Origin: Clostridium aciditolerans
GTDB taxonomy: Bacteria; Bacillota; Clostridia; Clostridiales; Clostridiaceae
Assembly: GCF_016316925.1 (NCBI RefSeq)
Contig: NZ_JAEEGB010000014.1
Coordinates: 1-64,000 of the forward strand
DNA length: 64,000 nt
Direction of reading: 5' to 3'
The notes below the pieces were generated by a model that was given only the letters and a program-made list of their open reading frames with translations, was not told where the DNA came from and searched no databases. Below, piece after piece: positions 1-7,920 of this stretch; position 1 is the first letter of the stretch, and each line of letters begins with the position of its first letter. The translations under genes and the position numbers were made by a program.

Positions 1-711
1 CAAAAATTTAATAGGATAGTTGCGAGAACAAACTTTAGCATGCTTCTTTTGGCTATGTCTACCATTATAATAGTTGCATCTCTAAAAGAATATAATGAAT
101 CGCTATCAAATGTTGTACTTACAACGATAAGCATAAAGGTTGCTGTTGTATTAGTAATTGTATATGTGCTGGGACTTATATTTTCTCTTTATACTCATAG
201 CAATTTGTTTATTGTAAGTGAGCAAAGCTTTGAAAATAGGTCTATTAAAAATAAAAAATATATGAGAATAATTCTTGAATTAATTATAATATCCATTATA
301 TTGTACTTCATAAGCGAAAAGTTAATATATAATATAAAAGAAACGGTAGAAAACTATAAGCTTTCACAAGAATTTCTAGGTATAATATTAATACCTATAC
401 TAGGAAACGCTGGTGAAAACTTTTCAGCTATTGTATGTGCAACAAAGAATAAGGTGAACTTAAGCTTGGAAATTGCTATAGGTTCAAGTATTCAAATTGC
501 TCTTTTTGTTACACCTATTTTAATGGTACTTGCTTACTTTATAGGAGTGGAAATGACTTTGCTCTTCACTGGTTTTCAAATAATAATGGCCTTAATTGCA
601 ATAGTTATGGCTTTTATAGTTTTTCAAGATGGTAAAACCTATTGGTTTGAAGGTGCGATTTTAATAGCTATTTATATAATAGTTACCTTGGCTTATTACT
701 ATGTGGTATGA
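1..711 (+). CDS. Ca2+/H+ (cation/proton) exchanger, C-terminal part, cut by window start
   Basis: The reading frame is open from base 1 with no stop, so the 5' end lies outside the window; 236 residues are visible. The segment around residue 135 reads GNAGENFSA and is followed by GSSIQIALFVTP. This is the second alpha-repeat signature of the Ca2+/cation antiporter superfamily (ChaA/VCX/Cax type), where the acidic residue and the GSS-Q motif form the ion site. About six hydrophobic segments remain, consistent with the second half of an 11-TM exchanger. It probably expels Ca2+ across the cytoplasmic membrane in exchange for protons. The family is clear; the physiological cation is inferred. Confidence 0.8.
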   Translation, partial: QKFNRIVARTNFSMLLLAMSTIIIVASLKEYNESLSNVVLTTISIKVAVVLVIVYVLGLIFSLYTHSNLFIVSEQSFENRSIKNKKYMRIILELIIISIILYFISEKLIYNIKETVENYKLSQEFLGIILIPILGNAGENFSAIVCATKNKVNLSLEIAIGSSIQIALFVTPILMVLAYFIGVEMTLLFTGFQIIMALIAIVMAFIVFQDGKTYWFEGAILIAIYIIVTLAYYYVV

Positions 712-767
712 ATTTATAAGAATAATAATATAAATAAATATGATATCAAGATTATAAGGTGATAAAC

Positions 768-1109
768 ATGCCGCATAGAAAGTTAGTTGAAGAATATTAT
801 ACTGATATAAATAATGTAGCAGATTTACTAAATAAACTTGTTAACGCGTATAGACTTTTAATTGGTGGGGCTGGAGAATTGAACGGTATTGCTTTAGCAC
901 ATAAAAAAGATGTTAAACATGCTCTAAAAAGAGTGAATGAATTAGGAGAGGTAATAGATGACCTAATAGATGTTCTAGACAAATCTAGCTATATATACAT
1001 GGATTACTGCAAAATAAAGTCTCAAATCATGGAATATCAGATTCAAGCCCAATATATTCAAACTGAAATAGATAATGAGCTAGAATTAAAAAATGATAAA
1101 AAAGAATAG
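768..1109 (+). CDS. Small hypothetical protein, helical
   Basis: I do not recognise this 113-residue protein. It starts MPHRKLVEEYYTD and ends with a charged tail (ELELKNDKKE). It looks entirely alpha-helical, with no signal peptide or membrane segment and only one Cys. An in-frame GTG lies at 759, but AAGGTG (756-761) sits 6 bases before the ATG at 768 and overlaps that GTG, so I chose 768. The gene lies 56 bases after the exchanger gene on the same strand. It ends inside a hairpin that can terminate transcription from both sides. Confidence 0.6.
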   Translation: MPHRKLVEEYYTDINNVADLLNKLVNAYRLLIGGAGELNGIALAHKKDVKHALKRVNELGEVIDDLIDVLDKSSYIYMDYCKIKSQIMEYQIQAQYIQTEIDNELELKNDKKE

Positions 1110-1135
1110 GTGTGAATAATCACACCTATTTTTTA
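1105..1135. terminator. Bidirectional intrinsic terminator
   Basis: A perfect 10-bp stem (aataggtgtg/cacacctatt) with loop AATAAT is followed by a T run on the plus strand and preceded by an A run. It lies between the convergent small hypothetical gene and pssA, so it can serve both. Confidence 0.8.
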
Positions 1136-1654
1136 AAACTTCTTAAATCTATGTTTGCAAACCATAAGATAAGATAAAGCAATTAGTATAATTACAGTTA
1201 CTCCTTGAGGAGCAAGGTAATTCATAGTAATAAAACAATATAGAGCCATAAACATACCTGCAAAAGTTATAGGAATACCGAAGAATTCTCCATCAAATTG
1301 AGTAACGTTAAATCTAGCTAATCTATAAGCCCCAGCTATAGGGAATAACATAACTAGCAGATATCCTAAAAGTCCTAAGTTTGAGAATCCGTAAACGTTA
1401 AATGCAAGAATAGATGGAGCTACTCCAAAGGAGACTAAATCTGCAAGAGAATCCAGTTCCTTTCCTAAGTCACTAGATACATTTAAAAATCTAGCTACTC
1501 TTCCATCATACCTGTCAGCTAGGCATGCAAGTAAAATAAAGATAGCTGCCCACTTATAATTTTCTTGAAAAGTCATCATTAAAGACATAACACCGCATCC
1601 TAAATTAGCAAATGTAAAAACATTAGGTACAGCGCTTCTAGCTATTTTAGCCAT
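1133..1654 (-). CDS. pssA: CDP-diacylglycerol-serine O-phosphatidyltransferase (phosphatidylserine synthase)
   Basis: This 173-residue membrane enzyme joins CDP-diacylglycerol and serine to give phosphatidylserine and CMP. The CDP-alcohol phosphotransferase motif DxxDGxxARx8GxxxDxxxD is complete: D47, D50, G51, R55, G64, D68, D72. Several hydrophobic segments follow. An upstream GTG at 1663 overlaps the ribosome site AGGAG (1663-1667), which is 8 bases before the ATG at 1654, so the shorter start is used. The length is typical of Gram-positive PssA. A divergent promoter region separates it from the TVP38 gene. No phosphatidylserine decarboxylase gene is in the window. Confidence 0.9.
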   Translation of the reverse strand: MAKIARSAVPNVFTFANLGCGVMSLMMTFQENYKWAAIFILLACLADRYDGRVARFLNVSSDLGKELDSLADLVSFGVAPSILAFNVYGFSNLGLLGYLLVMLFPIAGAYRLARFNVTQFDGEFFGIPITFAGMFMALYCFITMNYLAPQGVTVIILIALSYLMVCKHRFKKF

Positions 1655-1852
1655 TAAAATCACTCCTAGTAATAATTATTATTATATAAGTACATAAATG
1701 TGTAAAAAATATAGAATATCATAAGCATATTATAACTCATTTTAGAAAATTATTTAAGTAGGTATTATGCTTTTTTTATGGAAAAATTATAAATTTTTTG
1801 TTAAAATAGACTTGCTGTGTTATAAGAAAAAGTATAGAAAGTTGAGTGACAT

Positions 1853-2521
1853 ATGAAAAAAGATAAAATAAAGTGGTTAAAGTGGTTAGTTGCTATAATT
1901 TTTGGTGCAGTATTTTTATATATTATGATTAGATATGGTAAAAGACTCTCACATTTAAGATTAGGCAAAATTAAAAGATATATTTTAAGTTACGGTAGTT
2001 TTTCATCAGTTATTTTTTTAATATTATATACATTAAAACCTATAGTTCTATTTATACCAGTTTGGCCGTTATCAGTTATTGCCGGTAACATTTTTGGACC
2101 TTATAAAGCACTTATGTTAAGTATGACAGGTTGCTTTCTTTCTGGGACATTAGCTTTCTTCTTGGCTAAATTTTTAGGTAGGTCTTTTGTTGACAAGCTA
2201 TTGAAGGGTAAAGCTATGACTTTGGATTCTAATATTGAAAAACATGGATTAAAAATTATGGCTATAATGAGACTGACCTTCGTTTTTCCATATGATCCAC
2301 TGAGTTATGCAGCAGGCCTTACTAAGATGAAATACAGGGATTTTATATTAGGAACTATGATTGGAGTATTTCCAGAGATGGTCTCCTATTCATTTATGGG
2401 AAAAAATTTGGAGCATCCACTTTCTATTAAGTTTGCGGCTCCTATTATATTAATAATAGTTGTAGCGGGAGTTGCTATTTATGCACATAAAGCGTTAAAA
2501 GGTAAAAAAATTAACGAATAA
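1853..2521 (+). CDS. TVP38/TMEM64 family membrane protein
   Basis: This 222-residue protein has an N-terminal TM segment (about 10-28), a basic stretch, then the SNARE-associated/VTT-type core. The core includes a P-rich hydrophobic segment (KPIVLFIPVWPLSVIAG), a G-rich helix with FLAKFLGR, and the R-x(4)-P-x-PLSYAAGL stretch near residues 142-155 that is typical of DedA/TVP38 proteins. These proteins are polytopic and several are linked to lipid or polyprenyl-phosphate transport; the substrate here is unknown. It lies 60 bases before the CBS gene and may be co-transcribed with it. Confidence 0.8.
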   Translation: MKKDKIKWLKWLVAIIFGAVFLYIMIRYGKRLSHLRLGKIKRYILSYGSFSSVIFLILYTLKPIVLFIPVWPLSVIAGNIFGPYKALMLSMTGCFLSGTLAFFLAKFLGRSFVDKLLKGKAMTLDSNIEKHGLKIMAIMRLTFVFPYDPLSYAAGLTKMKYRDFILGTMIGVFPEMVSYSFMGKNLEHPLSIKFAAPIILIIVVAGVAIYAHKALKGKKINE

Positions 2522-2542
2522 TAACTGTTCTATTAAGGGAAT

Positions 2543-2578
2543 AATACTCCTAGTAATCAAGTTTAAAGGAGGAGTATT
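2543..2578 (+). promoter_or_regulatory. Inverted repeat covering the ribosome site of the CBS gene
   Basis: AATACTCCT (2543-2551) is the exact complement of AGGAGTATT (2570-2578), which contains part of the AAAGGAGG ribosome site for the next gene. If the RNA folds this way, the Shine-Dalgarno sequence is paired and translation would be reduced. No ligand-binding domain is visible. The structure is seen in the sequence; a regulatory role is inferred. Confidence 0.4.
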
Positions 2579-2582
2579 GGCA

Positions 2583-3011
2583 ATGAAGGTAAAGGATATA
2601 ATGACAGGGGCAGTAGTTAGTTTGAACTCAACAGACTCGGTAGAAAGAGCAGCTGAACTTATGAAAGAACATAATATAGGTGCAGTACCTGTGTGTGAAG
2701 GAGATAAAGTTATAGGAATAATTACTGATAGAGACATAGCTTTAAGATCTGTAGCAGCAGGAGAGGATTCAAAGAGTCAAAGTGTAAGAGAAATAATGTC
2801 ATCAAATCCTGTAACAGGAACACCAGATATGGATATTCAAGATGCTTCTAGGGTAATGAGTGAAAGACAAATAAGAAGACTTCCTATAGTAGATAGTGAA
2901 AACTTAGTAGGAATGGTATCCTTAGGTGATATAGCTGTGAGCCCTAAATTGAATGAAGAGGCAGAGCAGGCATTAAGTAGTATATCAGAACCAAGTACAC
3001 CTGAGTTTTAG
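2583..3011 (+). CDS. Tandem CBS-domain protein
   Basis: This 142-residue soluble protein consists of two CBS domains (about residues 7-60 and 70-122) and a short acidic tail. Each has the family pattern of an (I/V)MT or IMS start, then (A)VPV..G.. VGIITDRD or LPIVD..NLVGMVSLGDIA. CBS pairs bind adenine nucleotides or SAM and usually regulate other proteins. Stand-alone versions like this resemble the YlbB/YrhO-type CBS proteins of Firmicutes, but the partner is unknown. A TTG at 2577 is too close to the ribosome site, so the ATG at 2583 (10 bases after GGAGG) is used. Confidence 0.85.
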   Translation: MKVKDIMTGAVVSLNSTDSVERAAELMKEHNIGAVPVCEGDKVIGIITDRDIALRSVAAGEDSKSQSVREIMSSNPVTGTPDMDIQDASRVMSERQIRRLPIVDSENLVGMVSLGDIAVSPKLNEEAEQALSSISEPSTPEF

Positions 3012-3029
3012 AACTTAATAGTTATAAAT

Positions 3030-3064
3030 AAATCCACAAGAGTTTTTATGAATCTTGTGGATTT
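3030..3064. terminator. Inverted repeat after the CBS gene, possible weak terminator
   Basis: AAATCCACAAG and CTTGTGGATTT form an 11-bp perfect stem around a 13-base loop. No long T run follows on the plus strand, so it may be a weak terminator or a 3' stabilising hairpin. Confidence 0.45.
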
Positions 3065-3141
3065 GTTATATAAAGTGTTATAATATAGTAGTGAAATTTA
3101 CATATGGAGGTAAATTTTATTCTAGATTAGGAGAGTTATAT

Positions 3142-4032
3142 ATGGATAAGGTAAGATTTATTTACAATCCATATTCTGGTGAAAACACTATAATAACTGA
3201 TATTGATAGGGTTATTATGATACATCAGAAGTATGGTTACGAAGTGGTACCTTATAGGATTAGCTTTGAATTTGATATGAGTAAGGCCTTTGAAGGGTTA
3301 GATGAAACCTATAAATATATACTAGTTGCAGGTGGAGATGGCACTATAGATACCGCCGTAAACCACATGAAAACGCTAGGTATAGATCTTCCTATAGCGA
3401 TACTTCCTGTAGGTACAGCCAATGACTTTGCTAAATTCATAGGTATTCCTGAGGATGTAGAAGCTGCTTGTGAGCAAATATTAAATAGTGTTCCGAAAAA
3501 GCTTGATATAGGCAAAATAAATGATAAGTATTTTATAAATGTTGCTAGTACAGGTCTTTTTACAGATGTATCCCAAAAAACGGATGTAAACCTAAAAAAC
3601 ACCATGGGTAAACTAGCTTATTATGTAAAAGGAATAGAACAACTTCCAAGCTTTAGAAAATTAAAAATAAAAGTAAAATCTGAGAATGCCTATTTTGATG
3701 GACATATGTATCTAATGTTAGTATTTAATGGACAGACTGCAGGTAATTTAAAGTTTGCATATAAAGCTGAAGTTGACGATGGAATGCTTGATGTAATCAT
3801 AATTAAGGCCGGAATGATAAAAGATATGATAGCTCTATTTATAAAAATGCTAAGAGGTGACCACTTAGAAGATGCAGCAGGGCTTGTGTATTTTAAAGCC
3901 AATAAAATAGAAGTAGAGTGTTATGAAGATATTGTAACTGATATTGATGGTGAAAGAGGCCCAGACTTTCCACTTGTTATAGAGTGTATAAAGGAAGGTC
4001 TCGAGGTTCTTGGAGTAATCGCTAAGAATTAA
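3142..4032 (+). CDS. Diacylglycerol kinase family lipid kinase (YegS/BmrU type)
   Basis: This 296-residue protein has the DAGK catalytic domain: nucleotide loop NPYSG near residues 9-13, GGDGT at 64-68, and PVGTANDFAK near residue 95. The C-terminal half is the beta-sandwich typical of YegS and DgkB, and contains DIDGERGPDFPL. It likely phosphorylates a lipid such as diacylglycerol with ATP at the membrane face. The frame is open upstream to 3055, but AGGAGAG at 3129-3135 places the start at the ATG in position 3142. The exact lipid substrate cannot be told from sequence. Confidence 0.85.
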   Translation: MDKVRFIYNPYSGENTIITDIDRVIMIHQKYGYEVVPYRISFEFDMSKAFEGLDETYKYILVAGGDGTIDTAVNHMKTLGIDLPIAILPVGTANDFAKFIGIPEDVEAACEQILNSVPKKLDIGKINDKYFINVASTGLFTDVSQKTDVNLKNTMGKLAYYVKGIEQLPSFRKLKIKVKSENAYFDGHMYLMLVFNGQTAGNLKFAYKAEVDDGMLDVIIIKAGMIKDMIALFIKMLRGDHLEDAAGLVYFKANKIEVECYEDIVTDIDGERGPDFPLVIECIKEGLEVLGVIAKN

Positions 4033-4056
4033 GATGCTAGCAAGCATCTTTTTTTT
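4031..4056 (+). terminator. Intrinsic terminator of the lipid kinase gene
   Basis: AAGATGCT and AGCATCTT form an 8-bp stem with a 4-base loop, followed by eight T. The stem begins within the stop codon. Confidence 0.8.
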
Positions 4057-4133
4057 ATTATCCATGTAAAATAGTAATATTAAATAAATTTCAGTAATAA
4101 ATATAAGTAGTATCAATATAAGGTGAGGGGACT

Positions 4134-4796
4134 ATGTTAAGTTTTTACGGTTATATTCTTATAGTATTTATTATATTTATCCTTATGATAGAAGCAGTAT
4201 ACATAAGTAAATTTTCGCCTAATAAAATTAAAGCTGCTGCTATTATTGTAATTGCGACAATACTTTTAAGGGATATTTCATTGCTTATTTTATCCTTGTC
4301 TCATAATATAAAGCATCTTTATTTACTTAAGCCAATTTTCTTTTTGAACTTTATAAGTATGCCATTATTAGCGCTAATTGCACTTTATATTTTTATAAGA
4401 AAAGACAATATAAATTTTTCCTATATATTTATAATAGCGGCCATATTGGCTGGGTTATATGGAACAATGATATATAAGTGCCCAGCATTAGTACAAACAA
4501 ATGAAATTTATGGATATACTATAACTTTAACAAAAGATTTATATCTATACTGGATTTACGTAATCTTAAATACTATAATACTGTTTCTAACTATAGCTTT
4601 ATCCAGTAATAAAAATATAAATAAATTAGGAATTAGTATGATAATCTTTGCAGCTCTTATAACGATAATTGAATTTATATTATGGATTATAGGTATAAGA
4701 ATCTTATCTGAAAATGTGATAGGGGACATGCTGTGGTCTATAACTATAGTATATGCATTAAGTAAAGTGAGGAAAAAAACGAGAAGCGTTTTATAG
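4134..4796 (+). CDS. Hypothetical polytopic membrane protein
   Basis: I do not recognise this 220-residue protein. It has about seven hydrophobic segments (near residues 5-25, 34-54, 66-90, 96-115, 138-160, 168-190 and 195-212), short polar loops and a basic C-terminus (RKKTRSVL). The topology resembles 7TM sensor input modules, but no catalytic or signalling domain follows. AAGGTGAGG lies just before the ATG. The TAG stop is formed at the edge of a repeat element (TAGAGGACA), so the original C-terminus may have been changed by that insertion. Confidence 0.6.
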   Translation: MLSFYGYILIVFIIFILMIEAVYISKFSPNKIKAAAIIVIATILLRDISLLILSLSHNIKHLYLLKPIFFLNFISMPLLALIALYIFIRKDNINFSYIFIIAAILAGLYGTMIYKCPALVQTNEIYGYTITLTKDLYLYWIYVILNTIILFLTIALSSNKNINKLGISMIIFAALITIIEFILWIIGIRILSENVIGDMLWSITIVYALSKVRKKTRSVL

Positions 4797-4991
4797 AGGA
4801 CAATTGACAGAGGACAGAGGACAGAGGACAGTGAAGGTGAGTTTTCTTCCTTACGTCAGAAAACTATTATATTTTTAAGCTCGTTTCGCTAAAGCGAAAC
4901 ATCGACTTATAGTATAAATTTAAGATTTTTCGTAGTGTAACGTAGAAAAATCCTCCTTCATTGTCCTCTGTCAATTGTCCTCTGTCCTCTA
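4794..4991 (-). repeat. Heptamer-ended repeat, copy A
   Basis: This copy is about 198 bp. The left end has five 7-bp units (GAGGACA, ATTGACA, then GAGGACA three times); the right end has the inverted array with four units in a different order. The core has three hairpins: agttttct/agaaaact, GTTTCGC/GCGAAAC and gatttttc/gaaaaatc. Read on the minus strand it follows the ygiQ-type gene, directly after a terminator-like hairpin at 4992-5013. No protein is encoded. Confidence 0.85.
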
Positions 4992-5013
4992 AAAAATGCG
5001 ACCCATTTTTTTA
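4992..5013 (-). terminator. Terminator-like hairpin between ygiQ and repeat copy A
   Basis: AAAAAATG, CGAC and CCATTTTTTT form an A/T-flanked hairpin. On the minus strand it follows the end of the radical SAM gene and its T run leads straight into repeat copy A. Confidence 0.5.
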
Positions 5014-5043
5014 TATTACAAACTGTAGTTTATTTACCTATAA

Positions 5044-6927
5044 CTATCTTTTAAACTTTTTTGATGTATTTCTTTGGTTTTTAGACTCAGTTTTTTGTGT
5101 TTTATTTTTGGAATACCTTGGTTTGTGTGGTGCTGAAGAAATTAAGCACTTCTTGTCTGTTCCAATTAAGTCTTCACGACCAGCCTTAATTAAAGCTTCC
5201 TTTACAAGCCTATGATTCTCAAGTACAGTGAATTGCATTAGAGCTCTTTGCATATTTTTTTCTTTTTGTTCTCGTGGCACATATACCTTTTCACCAGTTA
5301 GAGGATGTATGCCCGTGTAATATATAGTAGTGGACAAACTTCCAGGTGTAGGATAAAAATCTTGCACTTGTTCTGGAGTATATCCCATGCTCTTAATATA
5401 CTGAGCAAGCTCTACAGCTGCATTTAAATCACTGCCAGGATGACTTGACATGAGATAAGGAACAAGAAATTGATTCTTTTTTACTTTTTTGTTTATTTCA
5501 AAGTATTTCTTAGAAAATTTATCATAAACTTCTTTTTTAGGCTTACCCATCTGTTTAAGAACCTTATCACTTATATGTTCTGGAGCAACTTTAAGTTGGC
5601 CGCTTATATGATGTTTACAAAGCTCTTCGAAAAAATCCGTATTTTTATCGTAGACAAGGTAATCATATCGTATTCCGGAGCGAATAAATACCTTTTTAAT
5701 TCCAGGTATTTTTCTTATTTGTCTTAGTAAGCTTAAATATTCCTTGTGATCTACTATAAGGTTTTTACAAGGTGTCGGTGATAGACACTGTCTGTTTTTG
5801 CATACCCCAGCAGTTTCCTGGATTTTGCAAGCTTTATGTCTAAAGTTTGCAGTAGGGCCCCCTACGTCATGTATATATCCTTTAAAATCATCCAAGGATG
5901 TTAAAAGGGTAGCTTCATCTATAATAGACTTTTGGCTTCTGTTTTGAATTGTCCTTCCCTGATGAAAAGTAAGAGCACAGAATGAACAACCGCCAAAGCA
6001 GCCTCTATGACTTGTTATAGAGAATTTAACTTCTTTTATAGCAGGAATTCCACCTTTAGCCTCATACATAGGATGATAATTTCTGGTGTAAGGTAAATTA
6101 TAAACTACGTCCATTTCTTCTTCTGTTAGTGAAAACTGAGGAGGATTTTGAATGATATATTTATCGGAATGCTTTTGAACTACAGTTTTACCTCTAATAG
6201 CATCTTGTTCAAAATATTCTAGTTTATAGCTTTCTGCATAAGCATTTTTATTTGTAGAAACTTCTTCAAAGGAAGGAACCTCTACAAAGTCTCTTAATTG
6301 AGATAAGCTATTAGAAAGATATACAGTTCCTCTTACATCAGTAACTTTTTGAATAGACATTCCATATTTCAAAAGGTTAGCTATCTGTACTACAGTTTTT
6401 TCGCCCATACCATATATTAAAAGATCTGCTTTAGAATCCAAAAGGATACTTCGTCTTACTTTATTATCCCAATAATCATAGTGAGCAAATCTTCTTAAAC
6501 TAGCTTCTATTCCACCGAGTATAACTGGGACATCCTTATAAGCTTCTCTAACTCTGTTAGAGTATACAATAACAGCTCTATCTGGTCTATGGCCTGATTC
6601 ACCACCAGGCGAATATAAATCATCATGTCGCTTTTTTCTAGCTACAGTATAGTGATTCACCATGGAGTCAATATTGCCTGAATTAACTAAAAAGCCTAAT
6701 TTAGGTTTGCCGAGTTTTTTAAAGTCATCTGCGTTATTCCAGTTAGGTTGGGCAATTATGCCTACAGTAAAACCTTCATTTTCAAGTACTCTAGATATTA
6801 TGGCAGTACCAAAGGAAGGGTGATCCACGTAGGCATCGCCTGTAACTATAATAAAATCCAATTGATCTATGCCTCTTGCTTTTAAATCATTTTTACTTAC
6901 AGGTAAAAATTTATTATTTAGTATCAT
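5044..6927 (-). CDS. YgiQ family radical SAM protein
   Basis: The protein has 627 residues. The N-terminal region (about 1-290) is the cobalamin-binding-like YgiQ domain with [13 protein letters not shown] and the [16 protein letters not shown] stretch. The radical SAM core carries CFGGCSFC, with C310, C314 and C317 ligating the 4Fe-4S cluster, and the conserved SHRG just before. The C-terminal part has [11 protein letters not shown] and [10 protein letters not shown], followed by a basic tail. The family is widespread and its reaction is not established, so no function is assigned. The ATG at 6927 is preceded by GGAG on the minus strand. The gene is flanked on both sides by repeat copies oriented like it. 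Confidence 0.9.
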   Translation of the reverse strand: MILNNKFLPVSKNDLKARGIDQLDFIIVTGDAYVDHPSFGTAIISRVLENEGFTVGIIAQPNWNNADDFKKLGKPKLGFLVNSGNIDSMVNHYTVARKKRHDDLYSPGGESGHRPDRAVIVYSNRVREAYKDVPVILGGIEASLRRFAHYDYWDNKVRRSILLDSKADLLIYGMGEKTVVQIANLLKYGMSIQKVTDVRGTVYLSNSLSQLRDFVEVPSFEEVSTNKNAYAESYKLEYFEQDAIRGKTVVQKHSDKYIIQNPPQFSLTEEEMDVVYNLPYTRNYHPMYEAKGGIPAIKEVKFSITSHRGCFGGCSFCALTFHQGRTIQNRSQKSIIDEATLLTSLDDFKGYIHDVGGPTANFRHKACKIQETAGVCKNRQCLSPTPCKNLIVDHKEYLSLLRQIRKIPGIKKVFIRSGIRYDYLVYDKNTDFFEELCKHHISGQLKVAPEHISDKVLKQMGKPKKEVYDKFSKKYFEINKKVKKNQFLVPYLMSSHPGSDLNAAVELAQYIKSMGYTPEQVQDFYPTPGSLSTTIYYTGIHPLTGEKVYVPREQKEKNMQRALMQFTVLENHRLVKEALIKAGREDLIGTDKKCLISSAPHKPRYSKNKTQKTESKNQRNTSKKFKR

Positions 6928-6968
6928 TGATATTCTCCGTTCTTTTAAAATTTTGTATCCAAAATTTT

Positions 6969-7159
6969 TAGAGGACAGAGGACAGAGGACAATGAAGGTA
7001 AGTTTTCTTCCTTACGTCGGAAAACAAATTTATTTTTAATACTTGTTTTTCTAAGGCGAAACATTGACTTATAGTAATAGTATAAGTTAAAGATTTTTCG
7101 TAGTGTAACGTAGAAAAATCCTCCTTCATTGTCCTCTGTCAATTGTCCTCTGTCCTCTA
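6969..7159 (-). repeat. Heptamer-ended repeat, copy B
   Basis: This copy is about 191 bp. The left array is GAGGACA three times then ATGAAGG; the right array is the inverted form with an ATTGACA unit. The core has the same three hairpins, with the middle one decayed (GTTTTTC/GGCGAAAC). It lies upstream of the ygiQ-type gene and is oriented like it. Reading frames inside it repeat in other copies and are not genes. Confidence 0.85.
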
Positions 7160-7452
7160 AAAATAATGCTTTGTATATTTTTATATCATGAGTTTCAGTA
7201 AATGAAAAACAGTAATTTACAGTACATAAAAATCATTAATATATTAACACAACGATAAAAAAATATGAATAAATAATTTAGAATAATAGTTAAATTAAAT
7301 AAAATGCTTTGAATAAATTTACAAAAATTACAATAAAAGATTTTGATGAAAATTAAGAAAATAGCCAAAATCTTGCATGAATACTAGTAATATTGAAAAA
7401 AATAAAAATAATATAATATAACGGGCGAATTTAAATAAATTTTATATTTATG
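7160..7452. other. AT-rich intergenic stretch, no gene seen
   Basis: About 290 bases between repeat copy B and the M-box promoter. It is very AT-rich, with many stops in all frames. I see no convincing structure or gene in it. Confidence 0.5.
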
Positions 7453-7480
7453 GTTGCATTTTAAGGAATTTGTACTATAA
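7453..7480 (+). promoter_or_regulatory. Promoter of the M-box transcript
   Basis: TTGCAT (7453-7458) and TATAAT (7475-7480) are separated by 16 bases and lie about 45 bases before the riboswitch, as expected for a vegetative promoter. Confidence 0.65.
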
Positions 7481-7523
7481 TAAATAATGAAAGAAAGTTA
7501 ATAATAAAAGATATATTTTACTT

Positions 7524-7731
7524 ATGTTAGGTGAGGCTCCTATATAGATACACGCTACTGCCCGGAAACATCGAGAGATGCCAATGGGTCAACAGGTATT
7601 ACCGAATCAAGGTTTTACTTAATGTAGCTGAACGATTTAAGTTCAAAGCTATATAGTGCTAAAACTCGTACTATAAAGTTTTAGTTTGCATGGAGCCTAT
7701 AATTTTTATAGGCTCCTTTATTTTATTTTTT
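7524..7731 (+). promoter_or_regulatory. M-box (ykoK leader) magnesium riboswitch
   Basis: The conserved M-box words are present in order: GTTAGGTGAGGCTCC (7526-7540), GCTACTGCCCGGAAACAT, GAGAGATGCCAATGGGTCAA, CAGGTATTACCGAA and AAGGTTTTAC. The expression platform is a terminator, GGAGCCTATA (7692-7701) against TATAGGCTCC (7708-7717), followed by a T-rich tract to 7731. In this class Mg2+ binding favours termination, so the two downstream magnesium genes should be made when Mg2+ is low. Confidence 0.92.
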
Positions 7732-7804
7732 AGGTGGTGTTTTTAAATGGAGGTTGGCCCTTATAGTGGTCGATTTAGGTCAAAACAAAATTTAATATTG
7801 AATA

Positions 7805-7903
7805 TACAGAGGAACATTTACATTAACCGATAAAGAAATTTACTTCTAACATTTAGGCATTTCTATAAATTCCTTATCAGTTTTGTAAATATTCCTCTGT
7901 GTA
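7805..7903 (+). promoter_or_regulatory. Long hairpin between the M-box and the first start codon
   Basis: The arms at 7805-7842 and 7866-7903 are nearly complementary. Outer parts CAGAGGAA and TTCCTCTG pair, then ATTTAC/GTAAAT, then GATAAAGAAATTTA against TAAATTCCTTATC. The loop is about 23 bases. The 3' arm ends two bases before the GGAGGGAGG ribosome site. There is no T run, so it is not a simple terminator. It may affect translation or RNA stability; the role is inferred. Confidence 0.5.
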
Positions 7904-7920
7904 TGGAGGGAGGAATATTT

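Noticed and set aside
3055-3141. Longer N-terminus for the lipid kinase from 3055.
   Set aside because: It would translate the hairpin after the CBS gene; AGGAGAG at 3129 supports the start at 3142.
4794-4850. Heptamer arrays considered as CRISPR or VNTR loci.
   Set aside because: The units are 7 bp with no spacers and occur as inverted arrays at both ends of each repeat, unlike CRISPR.
4961-5215. Plus-strand reading frame overlapping the end of the ygiQ-type gene and repeat A.
   Set aside because: No ribosome site; it is formed from the repeat end and the antisense of a conserved gene.
6945-7142. Minus-strand frame inside repeat B, and a similar one at 55059-55256 in element K.
   Set aside because: They share the peptide GGFF..LRKIFN because the repeat is shared. 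The frames are short, lack ribosome sites and are broken in other copies.
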